NCBI GenBank assembly: GCA_946479225.1
Contig: CAMLFI010000228.1
Span: 1 to 5,208 of the forward strand
Direction of reading: 5' to 3'
Source of the DNA: an uncultured Mucilaginibacter sp.
GTDB taxonomy: Bacteria; Bacteroidota; Bacteroidia; Sphingobacteriales; Sphingobacteriaceae
DNA length: 5,208 bases
The notes under the pieces are model-generated. The model was given only the letters and a program-made list of their open reading frames with translations. It was not told the DNA's origin and searched no databases. Shown here one piece after another: positions 1 to 5,208 of this stretch (positions within the stretch are counted from its first letter, which is position 1; every line of letters begins with the position of its first letter). A program made the position numbers and the translations under genes.

Positions 1-201
1 AGTTATTTCTATGGCGAAAGCACCAACGGCATGAAAGCCATAACCGCCGAGAACTTTGTTGACGTGATGATAGAAGTGATGGGCGATGAACCCGCCGCTG
101 TAGAGCAATTAAGAAGCGGTAAAGTGGGCTTGAAGGATATTGAGAAGATAATTGCCTATTATCATTCGTTGCAGGACGAGCGCAGCAGGCGCAGCAACTA
201 A
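1..201 (+). CDS. C-terminal end of an unidentified protein (5' truncated)
   Basis: An open frame enters from the left edge in frame 1 and ends at TAA 199-201, giving the last 66 residues of a protein. The fragment is hydrophilic and probably helical. It contains ITAENFVDVMIEVMGDEP near residues 14-31, a segment KVGLKDIEKIIAYYHSL near 41-57, and a basic, serine-rich end (ERSRRSN). It has no membrane segment, signal or metal motif. I do not recognise the family from this tail alone. Reading-frame integrity and codon use like the neighbouring genes suggest a real gene. Its stop overlaps the stop of the opposing flavoprotein gene by 4 bp (CTAA), so no terminator separates the two. Confidence 0.7.
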   Translation, partial: SYFYGESTNGMKAITAENFVDVMIEVMGDEPAAVEQLRSGKVGLKDIEKIIAYYHSLQDERSRRSN

Positions 202-1412
202 AGATTTTGGGCGATAACAAAACCGCTTGCCCAGGCCCATTGAAAATTGTATCCGCCCAGCCATCCGGTAACGTCAACGCACTCGCCGCCGAAGAACAGG
301 CCCGGCACTTTCTTAGCTTCCAATGTTTTTGAGTACAGTTCGTCGGTTGATACGCCGCCGCGCATAACTTCGGCTTTATCATATCCCTTATCGCCGGCTG
401 GCTTAACTTTAAAATTATGGATGAGGTTATAAATATTCTCTAAATCTGTTTTACTTAAAGATGCCAGGTTTTTTTCAACCGGCAGATGATCGCTCAGCGC
501 CTCTACAAACTTGCGGGTATATAGGGTGGTAAGAAAGTTAAGCAGCATTTTTTTGCCGTTGGCGACGCGTTCTTCTTGTATAAGCTGGGTGATATCCCTA
601 TCAGGTAACAGGTCAATATAAATAAACTCGCCGGGTCGCCAGTAGGATGAGATCTGCAAAATGGCAGGGCCGCTTAAGCCCCAATGGGTAAACAAAATGT
701 TCTCATCAAAGCTTGCCTTGTCGTTCCAAACCCGGCAAAAAATGCTGTTGCCTGATAGCTGCTCATACCAGGGCTGATCCTTGCCTGTGATAGTAAGGGG
801 GACCAACGCGGGTGCAGTATTTACTATATTCATTCCAAATTTACGAGCTATGCGCAGGCCAAAGTCAGTGGCACCCATTTTGGCAATAGGCAGCCCGCCT
901 GACGCAATGACTACCTTGGAAGCGGTGATGTCTGTTTCTTCGCCATAGTTTTCATAAACCACTTTAAAACCATCATTAGTTTGCTCAATCTGCTTAACAT
1001 CGGTGTTGCATTCTATCTCCTGACCGAGATCATGGCAAAGATCGGTAAACACTTTCACCACGTCGCGCGCCTTATCACTCTCGGGGAACAGCTGCCCTAA
1101 AGTTTTTTCTTTACCTGTTATGCCATAGGTTTCAAAAAAACTAATCGTGTCGTCAACCGTCCACTGCGCAAAGGCCGACTTAACAAAATGTTCATTCTCA
1201 CTAATAAACTGTTGGTCTGTAGCGTACAGATTGGTATAGTTGCAGCGTCCGCCGCCGCTAATTAATATCTTGGCCCCTACCTTATCGTTCTTCTCCAGAA
1301 TAAGCGTTTGTTTGCCTAAAAAGCCGGCCTGAACTGCGCACATTAATCCGCAGGCACCACCGCCGATAATTATAGCATCAAAATGGGTTTGTTTTATTAA
1401 TTTTGCCGGCAT
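198..1412 (-). CDS. NAD(P)/FAD-dependent oxidoreductase, HI0933/BaiN-type flavoprotein family
   Basis: This encodes a 404-residue cytoplasmic flavoprotein of the HI0933 (YhiN/BaiN-like) family, close to the family's usual length of about 400. The N-terminal Rossmann fold carries the FAD dinucleotide motif GGGACG at residues 17-22, with acidic E40 at the end of the second strand for the ribose. The family signature GAKILISGGGRCNYTN follows at 46-61. Near the C-terminus are GGVSTDEL (352-359) and the block from G375 through E377, D380 and GGYNFQWAW (386-394), which closes the FAD site. The substrate is unknown; relatives include a bile-acid dehydratase-operon reductase, but most members are uncharacterised. 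The ATG at 1412-1410 was chosen because it lies just before the first beta strand. Longer versions starting upstream would add about 60 residues read antisense to nuoA and are unlike the family. The stop is TAG at 200-198. The gene stands alone on this strand, so a link to complex I is only positional. Confidence 0.93.
   Translation of the reverse strand: MPAKLIKQTHFDAIIIGGGACGLMCAVQAGFLGKQTLILEKNDKVGAKILISGGGRCNYTNLYATDQQFISENEHFVKSAFAQWTVDDTISFFETYGITGKEKTLGQLFPESDKARDVVKVFTDLCHDLGQEIECNTDVKQIEQTNDGFKVVYENYGEETDITASKVVIASGGLPIAKMGATDFGLRIARKFGMNIVNTAPALVPLTITGKDQPWYEQLSGNSIFCRVWNDKASFDENILFTHWGLSGPAILQISSYWRPGEFIYIDLLPDRDITQLIQEERVANGKKMLLNFLTTLYTRKFVEALSDHLPVEKNLASLSKTDLENIYNLIHNFKVKPAGDKGYDKAEVMRGGVSTDELYSKTLEAKKVPGLFFGGECVDVTGWLGGYNFQWAWASGFVIAQNL
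1398..1405 (+). promoter_or_regulatory. Possible Bacteroidota -7 promoter element for nuoA
   Basis: TAATTTTG matches the Bacteroidota -7 consensus TAnnTTTG exactly and lies 5 bp before the nuoA ATG, inside the first codons of the divergent flavoprotein gene. A transcript from it would start at or next to the ATG and be nearly leaderless. No TTTG-type -33 element is visible at the usual spacing, and an 8-mer with two free positions occurs often by chance, so this is weak. Confidence 0.22.
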
Positions 1413-2028
1413 GGGTGAAGTTTCGCAAATATCAGAATTTGGCAAGATACTTATCTTTTTAATTGCGGGAATAATTATGGTATGCGTTGGCTTTTTGGCG
1501 AACCGCGTTTTATCTACCAGTAAACCCAACCCGATCAAGCTTTCGTCATACGAGTGCGGCGAAGAACCAACCGGTAATGCCTGGCTGCCTTTCAATCCTC
1601 GTTTCTATGTTATTGCGCTGGTGTTCTTGCTGTTTGATGTGGAAATGGTGTTCATTTTCCCCTGGGCGACGGTATTCGGCAATCACGAAATTATTGCTTT
1701 AGCACCCCAATGGGGATGGTTCTCACTGGCAGAAATGTTTATATTTTTAGGCATACTGATATTAGGTCTGGTTTATGTTTGGGTTAAAGGGGATCTGGAT
1801 TGGATAAAACCCAACCCGATTGTTCCCACCACCAATGTAAACATTCCGGCATCGTTGTATGAGAAAGTAAATCTGCAACAAACCGCCTATATCGTTAAAA
1901 CGTTTAATGAAAAACCGGCTTTTGCTGAGCCTGTCGTGGCTGCTGTGTCAGAAAAACCGTCGGGTGAAGCGCCGATAAGAAAGCCTATGTTTAAACCCAC
2001 CTTTAAAAAACCTGCAAGTGATGAGTGA
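1411..2028 (+). CDS. nuoA: NADH-quinone oxidoreductase subunit A with long C-terminal tail
   Basis: NuoA is a small inner-membrane subunit of respiratory complex I, near the quinone-site/membrane-arm junction. The protein has the expected three hydrophobic helices at about residues 12-33, 66-86 and 104-125. The loop after the first carries the conserved YECGEEP (47-53). The second helix carries [10 protein letters not shown] (72-81) with the conserved acidic residues D76 and E78. Helix 3 contains E108 and ends at VKGDLDW. After W131 comes a tail of about 74 residues rich in K, P, A and E (for example SEKPSGEAP and [12 protein letters not shown]), making 205 residues against roughly 115-150 in typical NuoA. 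The ATG at 1411 is the only sensible start: no other ATG, GTG or TTG lies in frame before helix 1, and the frame upstream runs antisense through the flavoprotein gene. The stop overlaps nuoB. Subunit identity is secure; the role of the tail is unknown. Confidence 0.95.
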   Translation: MGEVSQISEFGKILIFLIAGIIMVCVGFLANRVLSTSKPNPIKLSSYECGEEPTGNAWLPFNPRFYVIALVFLLFDVEMVFIFPWATVFGNHEIIALAPQWGWFSLAEMFIFLGILILGLVYVWVKGDLDWIKPNPIVPTTNVNIPASLYEKVNLQQTAYIVKTFNEKPAFAEPVVAAVSEKPSGEAPIRKPMFKPTFKKPASDE

Positions 2029-2500
2029 TATGAACAATGAAGGAGGCGGCTTTGTAGTTACCAAATTGAACGATCTGCTTAACTGGTCGCGGTTATCATC
2101 CGTATGGCCGTTGCAGTTTGGCATAGCCTGCTGCGCCATTGAAATGATGGCCTCATATGCTTCAACTTATGATCTGGAAAGATTCGGTGTATTTCCGCGT
2201 GCTTCAGCTCGGCAGGCAGATGTGATAATTATAGCCGGCACAGTTACCTTTAAAATGGCGGAACGCATAAAGCTGTTGTACGAGCAAATGCCCGAACCTA
2301 AATATGTTATCTCAATGGGTTCATGCTCTAACTGCGGTGGCCCCTATTGGCAGCACGGTTATCATGTAGTGAAGGGTGTTGACAGGGTAATTCCGGTTGA
2401 TGTATATGTACAAGGCTGCCCGCCCCGCCCTGAAGCTTTGATTGGCGGTATATTAGAGCTGCAAAAGAAAATTGAAGGGGAACAACTCATCAAAATATAA
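2021..2500 (+). CDS. nuoB: NADH-quinone oxidoreductase subunit B (cluster N2 subunit)
   Basis: NuoB is the peripheral-arm subunit that binds the terminal [4Fe-4S] cluster N2 and passes electrons to quinone. The 159-residue protein begins with a short acidic/glycine stretch and then [15 protein letters not shown]. All four N2 ligands are present: tandem C37-C38 in [12 protein letters not shown]102 in MGSCSNCGG, and C133 in QGCPPRPEA. The arginine-containing [14 protein letters not shown] (55-68) and the GTVTFKMA segment (73-80) are also typical. An additional cysteine, C105, follows the third ligand. The chosen start is ATG 2021, which overlaps nuoA by 8 bp. ATG 2030 (1 bp after the nuoA stop) and GTG 2018 are alternatives, and there is no clear Shine-Dalgarno sequence to decide. 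The gene ends at TAA 2498-2500, sharing its last base with the next ATG. Co-translation with nuoA is likely. nuoC does not follow, which is unusual. Confidence 0.96.
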   Translation: MSDMNNEGGGFVVTKLNDLLNWSRLSSVWPLQFGIACCAIEMMASYASTYDLERFGVFPRASARQADVIIIAGTVTFKMAERIKLLYEQMPEPKYVISMGSCSNCGGPYWQHGYHVVKGVDRVIPVDVYVQGCPPRPEALIGGILELQKKIEGEQLIKI

Positions 2501-2973
2501 TGCACAACCTAAGCAATTACAAAAAACACGCCTTAAAAAACATCCTTTGGGTTGGTTTTTTGGTTGGCACGTTGGATGGGCTTGCGGCATTGCTGCTAAA
2601 TTACAACGTTGGGCCTGCACCAATTTTTAAATTTATTGCAAGCGGCGTGTTCGGGCCAGACGCGTTTAAGGGCGGTACTGAAATGGTTATTGCCGGTGTC
2701 GTGTTCCATTATCTCATTGCTTATTTGTTTACAACAGCGTTTTACTTGCTTTATCCTTTCAGTTTATCCCTATTAAAAAACAAGTATGTTGTGGCCAATG
2801 TATACGGTGGAATAACCTGGCTTGTTATGAATATGATCGTAGTACCGATGAGCAAGATCGGTCCGCACGATTTTAAAGCCTTTGCTGTTGTTAAGGCCTT
2901 GTTGGTATTGATAGTTTGTATAGGGTTGCCAATTGCGTTGATAGCGGATAAGAAGTTAAAGAAAGCTAATTAA
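2500..2973 (+). CDS. Four-helix integral membrane protein of unknown function
   Basis: This encodes a 157-residue protein with four predicted transmembrane helices at about residues 14-33, 62-85, 97-117 and 127-149, followed by a lysine-rich end (DKKLKKAN) that should face the cytoplasm. Visible motifs are GFLVGTLDGLAA (19-30), ASGVFGPDAFKGG (47-59), FHYLIAYLFT (69-78) and TWLVMNMIVVPMS (106-118). This pattern recalls small uncharacterised membrane proteins common in Bacteroidota, possibly distant to the YagU/DUF1440 type, but I cannot name the family with confidence. It is not a recognisable complex I subunit: it lacks the charged helix residues of NuoK or NuoJ. The start ATG at 2500-2502 overlaps the nuoB stop as TAATG, a classic coupling arrangement, so it is probably translated from the nuoAB message. 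Its stop overlaps the opposing gene's stop by 4 bp (TTAA). Confidence 0.87.
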   Translation: MHNLSNYKKHALKNILWVGFLVGTLDGLAALLLNYNVGPAPIFKFIASGVFGPDAFKGGTEMVIAGVVFHYLIAYLFTTAFYLLYPFSLSLLKNKYVVANVYGGITWLVMNMIVVPMSKIGPHDFKAFAVVKALLVLIVCIGLPIALIADKKLKKAN

Positions 2974-3581
2974 TCAGCTGATTTAACGTTTGCATCTATG
3001 ATTTTTTTATAAAGGTCCTGAGCTACATAGGCATTCCAGTCAATAGCAAACGTGCAACTCCTGTGAATTTTAGGATTACTGGTTTGATATATCATAAAAT
3101 AACTTTTATACTTACTCATTGATATCTCTTTCCAAAGCAGCTTGGTGTCTTTACTTAGCCTTAGTCCATCTGCCTCAAAGTTGAAACCTGCAAGTTCAAA
3201 TTCTTTCTTTTCGTTAAACGCATCGATATATTTATTTAATATATCGGATGAATAGTGTTTCCAAATTAAGTTGAAGATATTTCTCCACGCTTTATCATAA
3301 ATCATTGCTTTTATGCCGTAGAAGCTATTTAAGGATATCTCTAAAACTTTATCGTCCTCATATTTAATTTCTATCCAATATTTCCTGCCGATATAAAATC
3401 GGTAACCTCGTGTAAATTTGACTCCTAAGCGAAACGCATCAATGGATGCTGCCGGAATAAATAAGTAAGGCTCAGCATTAGAAACATTTTGTACAGTTAT
3501 ACCATCTGCATTAATAATATAACGTGTCTTGATTTTGGAACCAAAAAACTCAGGAATTTCAACAACATTACTTTCATCCAT
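2970..3581 (-). CDS. Hypothetical protein with two tandem PH-like units
   Basis: This encodes a 203-residue soluble, aromatic- and lysine-rich protein with no signal peptide or membrane helix. Its architecture appears duplicated. Unit 1 has strand IINADGITV (22-30), then a run of strands around LFIPAASIDAF (40-50) and YRFYIGRKYWIEIKY (60-74), and a helix at about 97-122. Unit 2 repeats the order with NFEADGLRL (134-142), LLWKEISMSKYKSYFMIY (148-165) and a closing helix at 183-197. Strand-rich units ending in a helix, with an 'ADG' turn and 'I-S/P' strand, suggest bacterial PH-like or YcxB-like folds; this is inference from pattern only. ATG 3581 is the preferred start. The frame stays open upstream to a TTG at 3671, which would add 30 residues containing a cysteine cluster. 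The gene is AT-richer than its neighbours (sampled 60-base rows have about 23-33% GC, against about 48% in a purK row), consistent with acquisition from elsewhere. The stop is TAA at 2972-2970. Confidence 0.8.
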   Translation of the reverse strand: MDESNVVEIPEFFGSKIKTRYIINADGITVQNVSNAEPYLFIPAASIDAFRLGVKFTRGYRFYIGRKYWIEIKYEDDKVLEISLNSFYGIKAMIYDKAWRNIFNLIWKHYSSDILNKYIDAFNEKKEFELAGFNFEADGLRLSKDTKLLWKEISMSKYKSYFMIYQTSNPKIHRSCTFAIDWNAYVAQDLYKKIIDANVKSAD

Positions 3582-3705
3582 TGCAACAAGGTTGGTAAAG
3601 ATTGTCGAATATAACGTATTCCCGCAATAGCAAAAACACTGTGGGCAATCAATTTGAGGTATTACTACCAATTTTGACAGATTTAGGGTAAACTTGCAGT
3701 TGGAA
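3582..3705. promoter_or_regulatory. Divergent intergenic region upstream of purK and the PH-like gene
   Basis: This 124-bp spacer between two divergent start codons is the only place in the window where promoters for both genes can lie outside coding sequence. TAAACTTG at 3689-3696 differs by one base from the Bacteroidota -7 consensus TAnnTTTG and sits about 10 bp before the purK ATG. TTTG occurs at 3673-3676 and 3653-3656, but neither has the usual spacing of about 19-20 bp to it. I see no purine riboswitch aptamer, no strong operator-like palindrome and no terminator. Part of the region could be coding if the minus-strand gene starts at TTG 3671. Confidence 0.4.
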
Positions 3706-4845
3706 ATGAAAACATTTTACGGAGACCTTAAACTCGGCATTTTAGGCGGCGGACAATTGGGCCGCATGCTGATACAACAGGCTATAAATTATAACGTTAC
3801 AGTTAAAGTACTGGATCCCGACCGCGAGGCGCCTTGCCGCAAATTATGTGATGAGTTTGTGGTAGGCGCACTAAACGATTACCAAACAGTTTACAACTTC
3901 GGCAAAAAGGTTGACCTGCTTACCATTGAGATAGAGAAGGTTAATGTGGATGCCCTTGAGCAGTTAGAGAAAGAGGGTGTATTAGTATATCCTCAAGCAC
4001 GGGTTATAAGGTTAATACAGGATAAGGGCCTGCAAAAGCAATTCTTCAAACAAAACGATATCCCTACTGCCCCGTTCCAGGTAATTTCTTCGCCTGCCGA
4101 ATTGGAGCAGATCACCATGCCTTTTCCATTCATCCAAAAGCTTAGGCGAGATGGTTATGATGGACGTGGTGTGTATAAGGTGGTTGATAGATCGTATTTA
4201 AAGGAAGCATTTAAAGAGCCCAGCCTAATTGAGCAGTGGATAGATTTTGAAAAAGAAATAGGCGTAATTGTAGCCCGTAATGAAAGCGGCGACATCAGCG
4301 CCTTCCCGATGGTGGAGATGGAATTTAACCCGGATGTTAACCTGGTTGAGTTTCTGATCACTCCTTCTACCCTCCCATTTGAAATACACCAACAAGCTGA
4401 AAGCATCGCCAAAAAAATTGCAGATGACCTTAAAATTGTCGGTTTGTTAGCCGTTGAAATGTTTTTGACTAAAGACGGCCAGATATTGGTTAACGAATTG
4501 GCACCGCGCCCGCATAATAGTGGTCATCAAAGTATCGAGGGTAATGTCGTATCGCAATTTGAACAGCATTTACGCGCGATATTTGACCAACCACTTGGCG
4601 ATACCGCCTGCCTTAACAATGCCATAATGGTGAACGTTTTAGGCGAAGAAGGACATGAGGGACCGGCAGTTTACCAGGGCATTGAGAAAATATTAAAATG
4701 CCCCGGTGTATACGTACATTTATATGGCAAAGCTTTAACCAAGCCTTACCGTAAAATGGGACACGTTACCATAATTGACGCAGACAGGGAAAAAGCTATT
4801 GAAAAAGCCCGGTTTGTGCAGAAGACGCTGAAAGTTATTAGTTGA
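3706..4845 (+). CDS. purK: 5-(carboxyamino)imidazole ribonucleotide synthase
   Basis: PurK is an ATP-grasp enzyme of de novo purine synthesis that carboxylates the exocyclic amine of AIR with ATP and bicarbonate, forming N5-CAIR. The product has 379 residues, normal for the family. The N-terminal nucleotide-like fold opens with KLGILGGGQLGRML (9-22). LLTIEIEKVNVDALEQL follows near residue 70-85, matching the family's conserved T-E-E region. The ATP-grasp domain spans roughly 105-295, with the flexible glycine loop KLRRDGYDGRG (145-155), metal-binding E251 in AVEMF and E264 in NELAPRPHNSGH (263-274), where APRPHNSGH is diagnostic. A small C-terminal domain follows (about 305-375). ATG 3706 is chosen over TTG 3694 because the conserved fold begins only a few residues later. 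The next gene is purE, its pathway partner, on the same strand 88 bp downstream. The loop has RRDGYDG where many relatives have a Gly-Gly pair, a mild variant. Confidence 0.96.
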   Translation: MKTFYGDLKLGILGGGQLGRMLIQQAINYNVTVKVLDPDREAPCRKLCDEFVVGALNDYQTVYNFGKKVDLLTIEIEKVNVDALEQLEKEGVLVYPQARVIRLIQDKGLQKQFFKQNDIPTAPFQVISSPAELEQITMPFPFIQKLRRDGYDGRGVYKVVDRSYLKEAFKEPSLIEQWIDFEKEIGVIVARNESGDISAFPMVEMEFNPDVNLVEFLITPSTLPFEIHQQAESIAKKIADDLKIVGLLAVEMFLTKDGQILVNELAPRPHNSGHQSIEGNVVSQFEQHLRAIFDQPLGDTACLNNAIMVNVLGEEGHEGPAVYQGIEKILKCPGVYVHLYGKALTKPYRKMGHVTIIDADREKAIEKARFVQKTLKVIS

Positions 4846-4928
4846 TAGTCGATAGACCATGGACCATAGTCCATGGCATTATGAATAATAGAAAAACACT
4901 ATGGACCATCGTCCATGGTCTATGGACA
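4845..4928. repeat. Heptad-periodic palindromic repeat element between purK and purE
   Basis: Two blocks of 7-bp units approximating ATRGWCC are visible. The left block is ATAGTCG, ATAGACC, ATGGACC, ATAGTCC, ATGGCAT (4845-4879). The right block is ATGGACC, ATCGTCC, ATGGTCT, ATGGACA (4901-4928). A 21-bp AT-rich spacer, three heptads long, keeps both blocks in phase. The first base belongs to the purK stop codon. The unit is nearly its own reverse complement when shifted, so the array is full of dyads, including three CCATGG palindromes. I see no open frame of its own and no target-site duplication. It resembles an intergenic palindromic repeat of the REP/MITE kind; whether it recurs in the genome cannot be judged from this window. 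Confidence 0.8.
4852..4923. repeat. Long inverted repeat: 23-bp arms, 26-bp loop
   Basis: Bases 4852-4874 pair with 4901-4923 at 21 of 23 positions. The outer 13 bp (ATAGACCATGGAC against GTCCATGGTCTAT) are perfect, and the two mismatches are at 4865/4910 and 4868/4907. The loop is 4875-4900. Each arm can instead fold alone: 4857-4864 with 4869-4876 (8-bp stem, CATA loop) and 4901-4906 with 4911-4916 (6-bp stem, CATC loop). No T-run follows the right arm on either strand, so it does not look like a standard intrinsic terminator. On the purKE transcript it would form a stable hairpin ending 10 bases before the purE ATG. Confidence 0.8.
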
Positions 4929-4933
4929 AAAAT

Positions 4934-5208
4934 ATGAGCCAAGTTAAAGTAGGAATTATAATGGGCAGCAAATCGGATCTTCCGGTTATGCAGGATGCTG
5001 CTGATGTGTTAAAGGCATTAGGTGTTGAATACGAAATAACCGTTGTATCAGCACATCGCACGCCCGACCGTATGTTCAGCTACGCCCGCGAAGCTGCGGG
5101 TCGTGGTATCAAGGTGATTATCGCCGGTGCCGGTGGCGCGGCTCATTTACCGGGCATGGTGGCGTCCTTAACTCATTTGCCTGTTATTGGTGTTCCGGTA
5201 AAGTCAAG
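4934..5208 (+). CDS. purE: N5-carboxyaminoimidazole ribonucleotide mutase (3' truncated by window end)
   Basis: Class I PurE rearranges N5-CAIR, the product of PurK, into CAIR in the cytoplasm; the enzyme is an octamer in characterised bacteria. The visible 91 residues contain [13 protein letters not shown] (7-19, phosphate/ribose-binding loop), [10 protein letters not shown] (39-48) with the catalytic histidine H41, and [15 protein letters not shown] (64-78) followed by PVIGVPVKS (83-91). About 70 further residues should lie beyond the window. ATG 4934 ([11 protein letters not shown]) is chosen because it gives the usual short lead into the first strand. In-frame ATGs at 4922 and 4901 lie inside the upstream repeat and would add 4 or 11 residues. 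A stop (TAG 4889-4891) bounds the frame upstream. The partnership with purK explains the mutase (class I) assignment. Confidence 0.96.
   Translation, partial: MSQVKVGIIMGSKSDLPVMQDAADVLKALGVEYEITVVSAHRTPDRMFSYAREAAGRGIKVIIAGAGGAAHLPGMVASLTHLPVIGVPVKS

Noticed and set aside
247..432. Plus-strand open frame within the flavoprotein gene
   Set aside because: It is a shadow of the strongly conserved flavoprotein C-terminus on the other strand.
1426..1433. CAAATATC, reading GATATTTG on the minus strand, as a -7 element for the flavoprotein
   Set aside because: The first consensus base is missing and no -33 element lies at a suitable distance, so it is indistinguishable from chance.
1413..1595. 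Upstream extension of the flavoprotein frame on the minus strand (61 extra residues)
   Set aside because: It lies antisense to the conserved first part of nuoA, has no similarity to the flavoprotein family's N-terminus, and the Rossmann strand begins right after ATG 1412.
1487..1702. Plus-strand open frame in another frame of nuoA
   Set aside because: It overlaps the diagnostic NuoA helices; the alternative translation has no family character.
2040..2046. AAGGAGG, a strong Shine-Dalgarno look-alike
   Set aside because: It lies inside nuoB coding for Glu-Gly-Gly, no start codon follows at a usable distance, and the conserved NuoB sequence begins immediately after.
1948..2139. Minus-strand open frame across the nuoA-nuoB junction
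   Set aside because: It is antisense to conserved nuoB and the nuoA tail; low-complexity translation with no motif.
4155..4412. Minus-strand open frame inside purK
   Set aside because: It lies wholly inside a well-conserved gene in an antisense frame, and the protein has no recognisable features.
4852..4923. Inverted repeat as an intrinsic terminator between purK and purE
   Set aside because: There is no T-run after the right arm on the plus strand, and purK and purE act in sequence and are normally co-expressed.
4845..4928. Heptad blocks as a CRISPR-like array
   Set aside because: The units are 7 bp, directly abutting and self-complementary; there are no unique spacers of CRISPR length and no cas genes.
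4879..5061. Minus-strand open frame across the repeat and the start of purE
   Set aside because: It is antisense to conserved PurE codons and partly made of the repeat; no family features.

Overview
The window looks like a chromosomal segment from a Bacteroidota bacterium, most likely of the Sphingobacteriaceae (Mucilaginibacter/Pedobacter-like). This rests on the character of the NuoA/NuoB, HI0933-type flavoprotein and PurK/PurE proteins, moderate GC, and gene starts without convincing Shine-Dalgarno sequences. The placement is from recalled family resemblance, not from a search.

Layout. Bases 1-201 hold the 3' end of an unidentified plus-strand gene. It runs tail to tail into a minus-strand HI0933/BaiN-family flavoprotein (198-1412). 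The flavoprotein is head to head with nuoA (1411-2028), and the two start codons share the tetramer CATG. nuoA overlaps nuoB (2021-2500), and nuoB shares one base with a gene for a four-helix membrane protein (2500-2973). That gene runs tail to tail into an AT-rich minus-strand gene of unknown function (2970-3581) whose product looks like two PH-like units in tandem. After a 124-bp divergent spacer come purK (3706-4845) and the start of purE (4934 to the window end). The 88 bp between purK and purE are filled almost entirely by a striking 7-bp-periodic, inverted-repeat sequence.

Function. purK and purE form a two-step module of de novo purine synthesis: AIR is carboxylated to N5-CAIR by PurK, then rearranged to CAIR by PurE. 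nuoA and nuoB encode a membrane subunit and the cluster-N2 subunit of respiratory complex I, but the other nuo genes do not follow. The pair is therefore either a split-operon remnant or a second copy. The flavoprotein, the membrane protein and the PH-like protein have no clear functional tie to their neighbours.

The most unusual items are the heptad/inverted-repeat element before purE, the isolated nuoAB pair with a long NuoA tail, the shared CATG start of two divergent genes, and the tandem PH-like protein in an AT-rich patch. No CRISPR array, RNA gene, insertion sequence or obvious defence system is present.
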